Source: Methanobrevibacter sp. (lineage in GTDB: Archaea > Methanobacteriota > Methanobacteria > Methanobacteriales > Methanobacteriaceae). From it: 5,170 nt of DNA. Shown in pieces: positions 1 to 5,170 of this stretch (within the stretch, counting starts at the first letter, position 1; the number at the start of each line of letters is the position of its first letter). The translations under genes and the position numbers were made by a program. The notes below the pieces were generated by a model. It did no database searches. It was not told where the DNA came from and saw nothing but the letters and a program-made list of their open reading frames with translations. Location of the stretch: assembly GCA_016838945.1 (NCBI GenBank), contig JADLKP010000166.1, positions 1 to 5,170 on the forward strand, read 5' to 3'.

Positions 1-32
1 TTTAATCTTTTTTAATAATTTTTATTAATGAG

Positions 33-53
33 AAATTATATAGTTATAAAATG
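33..53 (+). promoter_or_regulatory. Possible TATA-box region upstream of the first ATP-grasp gene
   Basis: A purine-rich stretch (gagaaa) runs into TTATATAG, and a second TATA-like stretch, TTATAAAATG, follows. This fits an archaeal BRE plus TATA box. Start of transcription would fall about 25 bases downstream, near 65-75, giving a leader of roughly 55 bases before the ATG at 128. The surroundings are so AT-rich that several TATA-like words occur by chance, so the exact box is uncertain. No other gene or structure was seen in positions 1-127. Confidence 0.35.
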
Positions 54-117
54 TATATTAATTTAATTCATTAAATGGAAAATTTGAAAGTAGTTCTGTG
101 ATTAAATAAAATATTTT

Positions 118-122
118 GGGAG
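118..122 (+). promoter_or_regulatory. Ribosome binding site that fixes the start of the first ATP-grasp gene
   Basis: GGGAG lies five bases before the ATG at 128. The frame can be extended to a TTG at 116, but that TTG overlaps this purine run and would leave no binding site in front of it. The ATG start also gives a protein beginning MRNII, matching the paralogue's start residue for residue, and makes both proteins 565 residues long. Confidence 0.7.
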
Positions 123-127
123 ATAAA

Positions 128-1825
128 ATGAGAAACATTATTGTTGTAGACTGCATATCTACTGGAAAAAATTTTGTTGAAGATATAATCAATAGAGGCT
201 ATAATCCTATTTTATTAGATTTAAAAGTTGCAGATACTAAAGATGGCAGAGATTTTGCTGAGTTTGTCATTGACAATTATAAGAGTATTAACCATGACTA
301 TGAAATGATTTATGAAATGGATACCTATGAGGAAACCCTTGAAATGGTTAAAGAATATGATCCTCTTTTAATTGTTGCAGGTTATGAAAGGGGAGTTCCT
401 TTAGCTACTAAATTATCTGAAGACTTAGGTCTCTTAGGTAATTCAGTTGAAAACCTTGAAGCTATGACTGATAAGGCTAAAATGCAGGAAAGAATTGCTG
501 AATATGGTCTTCGTTCACTTAAAGGAAAAGTCGTTAATAACTTGAAGGGGGCAATGGCATTTTATGATAATGAAGGATTGGAAGAAGTGGTCATAAAACC
601 TAATTATGGTGATGGTTCTACAAATATCCGTTTTTGCAGTAATAGAAATGAGATGATTGGAGAGATAACTAATATCTTAGATAGCGTCAATCCTTATGAA
701 AACATGGTTGATAAGCTATTGATTCAAGAGAAGGCTAAAGGTGTAGAATATGTTGTCAACACTGTCTCTCATAAGGGTATTCCTCGTGTTACTTTAGTTT
801 GGAAATTCAATAAGGTCAAAAACTCTCAAGGAGATGAGATTTATGAGTCCTGTGTGACTGTCAATGAATTGGATCTCGGTGAATCTGAACTTGTGGAATA
901 TGCATATGATGTAGCTAAGGCTTTAGGAGTTCAATATGGTTCTGTTTCCGGGAAGTATATGGTGGATGAAGATGGGCCTGTATTGATTGAGGCAAACTGC
1001 TGTCCTGGTGGTGGAAACATGCCTGCAGACTTCCTTGATATAATCTCTGGCCAACATGAAACTGATAGTATTTTGGATGCTTATCTGAAACCTGAACGTT
1101 TTTATGAAGAATTGAAGAGGAAATATGAATTGTATGCATACGGTACCTTAAAGTTCTTCATTGTTCCTAATAATATGATTGCTCGTTCTTCCCCAATGGC
1201 GAGCATAAGCAGCAGATTAAAGGCTTATTTTAGCACATCATTGAATACCATTAGTCTAGGAGGCATATTTTATCAGAAAACCAAAGATGTAAACTCTACT
1301 GCAGGAGTCGTATTTTTAGTTCATAAGGATTTGGCAGAAATCGAGAACAATTTAACCTTTTTAAAGGCGGTTGAGAGAAACGCATTTTCATTAATTCTTT
1401 CTGACGATTCATTGGAAGTTCCAGAAATAGATGATGAAAAATATTTAAGTGATATCAGACCTTTGGTTGAAGAATCTGAAAAATATGGAACCTGCCTTTT
1501 TGTAACAGATCAATTTGTAGATGATATTAGTATTTTGCAAATAGGTCATGAGCAAATAGATGAGGTAGGGGGCAAATTCGATTCAATCATCATCAACTTA
1601 AATAAGAGTCTTATTGATAAAAGTGAGGAAGAAAAGGTCAACACCATTTTGAACATCTTTTCAAAGCTCAGAACCGGTGGAATGATTTTCATTCCTAAAA
1701 ACACTTATCAATTTGCATTGAGTGGAAGAAAAGGTCTGGAAGCTTTGCTTAAGGTTTTGGATTATAAGATTGAACTTCCACCCTATTATGTTAAAGAGGT
1801 TATTATTGCTTCTAAAGCCAAATAA
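128..1825 (+). CDS. ATP-grasp ligase-like protein, first tandem copy, with altered active-site residues
   Basis: This 565-residue protein has the order expected of a carboxylate-amine/thiol ligase of the ATP-grasp superfamily. It has a pre-ATP-grasp Rossmann-like start (residues 1-100, STGKNFVEDIINRGYNP), a lysine-bearing segment (K116/K118), the second ATP lysine in VVIKP (K157), a glycine loop (YGDGS, 160-164), and LIQEK..GVEY (E201, E207). The metal-site end is GPVLIEANCCP, with E288 and N290. A conserved linker (residues 301-347) leads to a C-terminal alpha/beta region. From about 480 this resembles the last strands of a class I methyltransferase: KFDSIII, LRTGGMIFIP, and a final VKEVIIASK strand. 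No GxGxG SAM motif is visible. Two positions that should matter in catalysis are changed relative to the downstream copy: E276 is Lys and R292 is Cys. ATP binding may survive, but ligase activity is doubtful. No signal peptide or membrane segment is seen, so it is probably cytoplasmic. The substrate is unknown. The family call is firm; the inactivity is inference. Confidence 0.85.
   Translation: MRNIIVVDCISTGKNFVEDIINRGYNPILLDLKVADTKDGRDFAEFVIDNYKSINHDYEMIYEMDTYEETLEMVKEYDPLLIVAGYERGVPLATKLSEDLGLLGNSVENLEAMTDKAKMQERIAEYGLRSLKGKVVNNLKGAMAFYDNEGLEEVVIKPNYGDGSTNIRFCSNRNEMIGEITNILDSVNPYENMVDKLLIQEKAKGVEYVVNTVSHKGIPRVTLVWKFNKVKNSQGDEIYESCVTVNELDLGESELVEYAYDVAKALGVQYGSVSGKYMVDEDGPVLIEANCCPGGGNMPADFLDIISGQHETDSILDAYLKPERFYEELKRKYELYAYGTLKFFIVPNNMIARSSPMASISSRLKAYFSTSLNTISLGGIFYQKTKDVNSTAGVVFLVHKDLAEIENNLTFLKAVERNAFSLILSDDSLEVPEIDDEKYLSDIRPLVEESEKYGTCLFVTDQFVDDISILQIGHEQIDEVGGKFDSIIINLNKSLIDKSEEEKVNTILNIFSKLRTGGMIFIPKNTYQFALSGRKGLEALLKVLDYKIELPPYYVKEVIIASKAK
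1121..1167 (+). repeat. 47-bp exact match to 2933-2979 within the duplicated genes
   Basis: This stretch, coding for residues 332-347 (YELYAYGTLKFFIVP region), is identical base for base to 2933-2979, at the same place in the paralogue. Immediately upstream, the match continues with only a few silent changes. Most of the rest of the pair differs at many silent positions, so this block is younger than the duplication or has been homogenised. Confidence 0.8.
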
Positions 1826-1877
1826 CTTCAATTATTCATTTTAAATTTTCAATCTTTTATATTATTTTTATTTTAGC
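1826..1877 (+). terminator. T-rich stretch after the first ATP-grasp gene, possibly overlapping the next promoter
   Basis: After the TAA stop, T-clusters build up (TTTTAAATTTTC, CTTTTATATT, ATTTTTATTTTAG) without a stable hairpin. Archaeal RNA polymerase can stop at such U-tracts. The same stretch includes TTTTATATTA at 1855-1864, which could be the TATA box of the second copy and would put its transcription start near 1885-1890. Whether the two genes are co-transcribed cannot be decided from the sequence; a gap of 114 bp allows either. Confidence 0.35.
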
Positions 1878-1925
1878 TATTGATATTTGCATTAAATGAG
1901 AATTTTTAAATTTTAATTAAATCCT

Positions 1926-1943
1926 ATGGGGGGGATAAAATGA
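1926..1943 (+). promoter_or_regulatory. G7 ribosome binding site with a mini-ORF overlapping the start of the second copy
   Basis: A run of seven G's (1928-1934) stands five bases before the ATG at 1940, in otherwise very AT-rich DNA. It is the obvious ribosome binding site. An ATG at 1926 opens a five-codon frame, ATG GGG GGG ATA AAA TGA, whose stop overlaps the real start codon as ATGA. One extra G would place this upstream ATG in frame with the main gene. The first copy has the related leader TTTTGGGAGATAAAATG, with no such overlapping stop. Confidence 0.55.
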
Positions 1944-3637
1944 GGAATATTATTTTAGTTCATTGCACATCCACTGGAAAAAATTTTGTTGAGGATATAA
2001 TAAATAGAGGATATAATCCTATTGTATTGGAATTGAAGGCTTCAGAAACTGAAGATGGGGAAATATATAATGAACATATTCATGAGGGATATGAGAAGGT
2101 TCCTTATGATTTTGACATGATTTATGAACAGGATACCTATGAGGAGACCATTGAGGATGTAAGAAAATATGATCCTCTTTTAGTTATTCCAGCAAGTGAA
2201 CAGGGAGTAATTTTAGCAACTAGATTAGCGCATGACTTAGGTCTTTTAGGAAATCACATTGATAATCTTGATGCAATGACATTAAAGGATAAGATGCAGG
2301 AGAGAATTGCTGAATGCGGCCTTCGTTCAATTAAGGGAAAAGTCATTCACTCTTTGGAAGAGGCATTGGACTTTTATGATGAGGAAGGATTAGATGAAGT
2401 AGTTTTAAAGCCTACTTACAGTGCAGGTTCTGCAAGTGTACGTATTTGTTTGAACCGTCAAGAGATGATAGATACAGTCAATTACTTGTTTGAAGGGGTT
2501 AACCGTTTTGGAGATGATCTAGAGGAACTTTTGATTCAGGAGAAAATCAATGGTGTTGAATATATTGTAAATACTGTTTCTCATAAGGGCATTCCTCGTG
2601 TTACCATGGTTTGGAAATACAATAAGGTCAAAACCTCTGTGGGGGCTATGGTTTATGATTCCTGCGAGACTGTCAATGAATTAGGCCTCGGTGAAGCTGA
2701 AATGGTTGAATATGCATATGATGTAGCTAAGGCTTTAGGAATTCAGTATGGTCCTGTTCATGGTGAGTATATGATTGATGAAAAGGGGCCTGTATTGATT
2801 GAGGTTAACTGCCGTCCAATGGGTGGAGACATGCCTGCTGATTTTGTAGACAGGATTTCCGGCCAGCATGAAACTGACAGTATATTAGATTCCTATTTGA
2901 AACCTGAACGCTTCTATGAAGAATTGAAGAGAAAATATGAATTGTATGCATACGGTACCTTAAAGTTCTTCATTGTTCCAAAGGACATTATTGCTCGTTC
3001 TTCTCCTATGGCACGTTTAAGCACTAAATTGGAGGCTTATCACAGTACATCTTTATCCAGCATCAATATGGATGAGATATTCTTCCCAAAAACAAAAGAT
3101 GTGGAAACAAGTGGTGGAACAGTATTTTTGGTTCATGAGAAATTGTCAGAACTTGAAATGGATCTAAACTTCTTAAGAACTATTGAAAGAAATGCTTTTT
3201 CACTTATTTTAAGTGAGGATGCTCCTGAATTTGAATTAAAAGATGATGAGACTTATTTAAATGAAATCATGCCATTGGTTGAAGAGTCTGAAAAATATGG
3301 AACAGGTCTTTTCGCAACAGATCAATTTGTTGATGGAATCAATATTCTGCAAGTAAATTCAGATCAAATTGATGAGGTGACAGGCAAGTTTGATTTTATC
3401 ATTGTCAATTTAAATAAAAGTCTTATGGATAAGGATGGGGATGAAAAGGTAAAGAATCTTTTAGATATCTTTTCAAGATTAAGAACTGGAGGATACATTT
3501 TCATTCCTAAAAACACTTATGAATTATCATCTAGTGGAAGAAAAGGTACTGAGGCTTTGCTTAAGGTTTTAGACTATAGGATTGAACTACCTCCACATAG
3601 CATAAAGGAGGTTATTATAGCTTCTAAAACTAAATAA
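1940..3637 (+). CDS. ATP-grasp ligase-like protein, second tandem copy, active site intact
   Basis: This 565-residue protein aligns without gaps to the upstream copy, about 379 of 565 residues identical by hand count. It keeps the full set of expected ATP-grasp residues: K116/K118, K157 in VVLKP, loop SAGSASVR (161-168), E201 and E207 in LIQEK..GVEY, HGEYM with E276, and IEVNCRP with E288, N290 and R292. The spacing E276, E288, R292 closely matches what I recall for the metal and catalytic residues of the dipeptide ligase BacD (two Glu, then Arg four residues after the second). An amino-acid or peptide ligation reaction using ATP is therefore plausible, but the substrates cannot be named. The C-terminal region (about 480-565: GKFDFIIVN, LRTGGYIFIP, IKEVIIASK) again resembles the later half of a methyltransferase fold and lacks a visible SAM glycine motif. 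It is probably cytoplasmic. ATG is chosen because it follows the G7 binding site by five bases and matches the paralogue's start. Confidence 0.88.
   Translation: MRNIILVHCTSTGKNFVEDIINRGYNPIVLELKASETEDGEIYNEHIHEGYEKVPYDFDMIYEQDTYEETIEDVRKYDPLLVIPASEQGVILATRLAHDLGLLGNHIDNLDAMTLKDKMQERIAECGLRSIKGKVIHSLEEALDFYDEEGLDEVVLKPTYSAGSASVRICLNRQEMIDTVNYLFEGVNRFGDDLEELLIQEKINGVEYIVNTVSHKGIPRVTMVWKYNKVKTSVGAMVYDSCETVNELGLGEAEMVEYAYDVAKALGIQYGPVHGEYMIDEKGPVLIEVNCRPMGGDMPADFVDRISGQHETDSILDSYLKPERFYEELKRKYELYAYGTLKFFIVPKDIIARSSPMARLSTKLEAYHSTSLSSINMDEIFFPKTKDVETSGGTVFLVHEKLSELEMDLNFLRTIERNAFSLILSEDAPEFELKDDETYLNEIMPLVEESEKYGTGLFATDQFVDGINILQVNSDQIDEVTGKFDFIIVNLNKSLMDKDGDEKVKNLLDIFSRLRTGGYIFIPKNTYELSSSGRKGTEALLKVLDYRIELPPHSIKEVIIASKTK
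2933..2979 (+). repeat. 47-bp exact match to 1121-1167 within the duplicated genes
   Basis: Partner of the block at 1121-1167, offset by exactly 1812 bp, the period of the gene duplication. Shorter exact blocks occur elsewhere at the same offset, for example 33 bp at 896-928 and 2708-2740, and 24 bp at 1685-1708 and 3497-3520. Confidence 0.8.
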
Positions 3638-3657
3638 ATTTTATTTATTTTTAAAAA
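3638..3657 (+). terminator. Probable T-tract terminator after the second ATP-grasp gene
   Basis: The stop codon is followed at once by TTTTATTTATTTTT, then a run of seven A's. There is no GC-containing hairpin, which fits archaeal U-tract termination. The rest of the gap to 3838 is AT-rich and shows no gene, RNA structure or long repeat. It does contain a small inverted repeat at 3780-3794. Confidence 0.45.
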
Positions 3658-3755
3658 AAGCCTATAAAATTTTACAGTCTCAAAAAATATAAGAAATAGT
3701 TTAAACATACAATTTAGTAAGGCATTCAATATGAATTTTTTAAATTAATGTCTTT

Positions 3756-3768
3756 TAATTATATTTAA
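3756..3768 (+). promoter_or_regulatory. Weak candidate TATA box for the geranylgeranyl reductase gene
   Basis: AATTATATTTAAT lies about 75 bases before the ATG at 3839 and would put the transcription start near 3790, a leader of about 50 bases like those inferred for the other two genes. Other AT-rich words nearby (TATAAAAT at 3663, GATATAATTA at 3816) compete; the latter is so close that the message would be nearly leaderless. The 201-bp spacing from the upstream gene makes a separate promoter likely. Confidence 0.3.
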
Positions 3769-3838
3769 TATGATGAGTCTTAATTATGAATTAATTTTAC
3801 AATATGCATGATGTGATATAATTAAATAAGATGATAAT

Positions 3839-5035
3839 ATGATTGAAACTGATGTTTTGGTAATTGGTGCAGGTCCTGCGGGTTCTGCAGCCAGTAAGCA
3901 TGCTGCTTTAGGGGGGGCTGAAGTAATCCTGATAGATAAGAAATCAGAAATAGGAACTCCTAAAAGATGTGCTGAGGGCATTTATGACCATGGACTCAAA
4001 TGGTTAGGGATTGAAGCTGATCCTCAATGGGCTGTTCAAAGGATCAATGGAGGAACCATAATTGCACCGGATAGGACCAGATTATCTCTTGATGAGACCG
4101 TTTTGCCTGAAAAGGGATATATTATTGAACGTAAGGTATTCGATAAGTATATGGCAATGGATGCGGCAAGAGCCGGTGCTAAGATAATGGTTAAAACCTT
4201 GGCTAAATCAATAATGAGAGGTGCGGATGATGAAGGTTCCTTTTTCATTGTTGATTGTGAGCATATAGGTGAAATCATTGAGATCAAAGCTCGCATAGTA
4301 ATTGCTGCAGACGGTCCGGAATCACGTATTGCCAAGGCATTGGGCATCAATTCCACCACTAATCTGAATGATATGATGTCTGGAGTTCAATATGAAATGG
4401 TTGGAGTGGATTGTGAGAGAATGGACTTGATTGAACTTCATTTAGGCGCTTTTGCAAATGGGGGCTATGCATGGGTATTTCCTAAGGGAGATGACATAGC
4501 CAATGTTGGCATAGCCATTTCTTCAAGAAGCAAAAAACCAGCTATTGATTATTTGAATGAGTTCATTGATTCATATCCTCCCTTAAGTAATGCTAAAGCA
4601 GTTGAAATCAATGTTGGCGGAGATCCTATCGGCGGTTTGATTGAAAGAATTTATGATGATAATTTTTTAGTATGCGGAGATGCTGCAGGTCAAGTTGACC
4701 CAATTACTGGTGGGGGAATCATTTTGGGAATGCTTGGAGGTATGACTGCAGGTCAAGTTGCAGCTAAATCAATCAAAGAAAAGGACTATTCTAAAAAAAG
4801 ATTGGAAGAATATGCAGTTTTATATGATAAACACACTCAAGGGGCAATTCCTAAATTGAAGATTGCCCGTGAGCTATTCCTTTCATTAAATGATGATGAT
4901 TTGAACCAAATCGTTCATGCTTTCGTAGGGCTTGATTATAGGAATATGGACTTAAAAGATGTTTTAAAGGTATTTCTTAAAATATCTCCACGTCTTGCCT
5001 TGAAGTTTAGAAAGTTGTTTAAGATTATATTTTAA
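3839..5035 (+). CDS. Geranylgeranyl reductase family flavoprotein, probable digeranylgeranylglycerophospholipid reductase
   Basis: This 398-residue protein is of normal length for the archaeal enzyme that hydrogenates the double bonds of geranylgeranyl chains in ether phospholipids, the last stage of archaeal membrane lipid synthesis. It opens with an FAD-binding Rossmann motif, VIGAGPAGSAA (residues 8-18). The second strand ends in acid D33, followed by the family signature KRCAEGI (42-48). Then come the ERKVFD segment (97-102), the ADGPESRIAKALG motif (157-169), the substrate-side YAWVFP motif (210-215), and the second FAD motif GDAAGQVDPITGGGI (280-294). The C-terminal region is helical and basic. 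There is no transmembrane segment, so it probably acts at the membrane surface. In methanogens the electron donor is thought to be reduced ferredoxin, but no ferredoxin gene is seen here. The ATG at 3839 is preceded by AGATGAT, one mismatch from a good AGGTGAT binding site. A G7 run at 3911-3917 lies inside the FAD-binding segment. The family call is very secure; the exact substrate among isoprenoids is inferred. Confidence 0.93.
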   Translation: MIETDVLVIGAGPAGSAASKHAALGGAEVILIDKKSEIGTPKRCAEGIYDHGLKWLGIEADPQWAVQRINGGTIIAPDRTRLSLDETVLPEKGYIIERKVFDKYMAMDAARAGAKIMVKTLAKSIMRGADDEGSFFIVDCEHIGEIIEIKARIVIAADGPESRIAKALGINSTTNLNDMMSGVQYEMVGVDCERMDLIELHLGAFANGGYAWVFPKGDDIANVGIAISSRSKKPAIDYLNEFIDSYPPLSNAKAVEINVGGDPIGGLIERIYDDNFLVCGDAAGQVDPITGGGIILGMLGGMTAGQVAAKSIKEKDYSKKRLEEYAVLYDKHTQGAIPKLKIARELFLSLNDDDLNQIVHAFVGLDYRNMDLKDVLKVFLKISPRLALKFRKLFKIIF

Positions 5036-5042
5036 ACTTTAA

Positions 5043-5060
5043 TATTTTTTTTCTTTTTTT
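5043..5060 (+). terminator. T-tract terminator of the geranylgeranyl reductase gene
   Basis: Eight T's, one C and seven T's follow the TAA stop by less than ten bases. There is no hairpin, as expected for archaeal termination. More T6-A-T6 tracts follow in the tandem repeat downstream and could act as back-up stops. Confidence 0.6.
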
Positions 5061-5070
5061 ATTGTTGCCT

Positions 5071-5170
5071 ATTTCCTTATCTTAAACTTTTTTATTTTTT
5101 AGCTGTTTCCATATTTTAAACTTTTTTATTTTTTAGTTATTTCCATATTTTAAAAATTTATTATTAATTT
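5071..5170 (+). repeat. 34-bp tandem repeat with a terminator-like T6-A-T6 core
   Basis: Two full units (5071-5104 and 5105-5138) match at 30 of 34 positions. A third begins at 5139 and matches the second at 15 of its first 16 bases before decaying. Each full unit reads roughly TTTCC.TAT.TTAAAC, then CTTTTTTATTTTTTAG. There is no spacer between units. The 14-base word ATATTTTAAACTTT in the second unit is identical to the end of the reductase gene across its stop codon (5027-5040), so the repeat may derive from that gene's 3' end. The array may continue past the window edge. Confidence 0.75.

Noticed and set aside
116..127. TTG at 116 as the start of the first ATP-grasp gene
   Set aside because: It overlaps the purine run that should bind the ribosome, and the paralogue starts at the equivalent of the ATG at 128.
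915..1139. 74-codon open frame on the minus strand
   Set aside because: It lies inside the well-supported first ATP-grasp gene, shows no recognisable motif and has a shadow-like composition rich in His, Gln and Ser.
3648..3657. TTTTTAAAAA palindrome as a hairpin terminator
   Set aside because: A self-complementary A/T word with no loop is too weak to form a useful hairpin and is expected by chance here.
3784..3981. 65-codon open frame on the minus strand
   Set aside because: It overlaps the start of the reductase gene antisense across its FAD motif and has no family resemblance.
4036..4359. 107-codon open frame on the minus strand with hydrophobic runs
   Set aside because: It is antisense to conserved reductase motifs; the hydrophobic look comes from reading the complementary strand.
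128..5035. One lipid-synthesis operon containing all three genes
   Set aside because: The 201-bp gap with a T-tract and a possible promoter separates the reductase, and ATP-grasp proteins have no known role in lipid saturation.
5071..5170. CRISPR array
   Set aside because: The 34-bp units sit end to end without spacers and are too AT-rich and degenerate for CRISPR repeats.

Overview
The window holds three complete genes, all on the + strand, in very AT-rich DNA. The third encodes an FAD-dependent geranylgeranyl reductase of the type that saturates archaeal ether lipids. Intergenic regions are T-rich with no strong stem-loops, and the start regions are archaeal in style. Together these point to a methanogenic archaeon, most likely Methanobacteriales and Methanobrevibacter-like. 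The genus is inferred from composition and gene type, not from a search.

Layout. Positions 1-127 are a leader with a possible TATA box. Positions 128-1825 and 1940-3637 are two tandem genes for ATP-grasp ligase-like proteins. Both encode exactly 565 residues, align without a gap and are about 67% identical by my hand count, so they are a tandem duplication with a period of 1812 bp. The 114-bp gap between them holds T-runs, a weak TATA-like stretch and an unusual run of seven G's that serves as the second gene's ribosome binding site. Positions 3638-3838 are an AT-rich gap with no gene. Positions 3839-5035 encode the geranylgeranyl reductase. The last ~135 bases hold T-runs and a 34-bp tandem repeat that looks like a multiplied transcription terminator.

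How the genes may work together. The second ATP-grasp protein keeps the residues expected of an active amino-acid or peptide ligase of the BacD/carnosine-synthase type. The first has lost two of them: the first metal-binding Glu is Lys, and the conserved Arg is Cys. The pair may therefore be an active enzyme plus a catalytically altered or dead partner. Both carry a C-terminal domain that resembles the second half of a class I methyltransferase fold but has no visible SAM-binding glycine motif. Their substrate cannot be read from the sequence. The reductase is a household lipid enzyme, separated by 201 bp and probably transcribed on its own; nothing here ties it functionally to the ligase pair.

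The most interesting points are the active-site loss in only one member of the pair, patches of near-identical DNA suggesting gene conversion, the G7 ribosome binding site with an overlapping mini-ORF, and the tandem repeated terminator.
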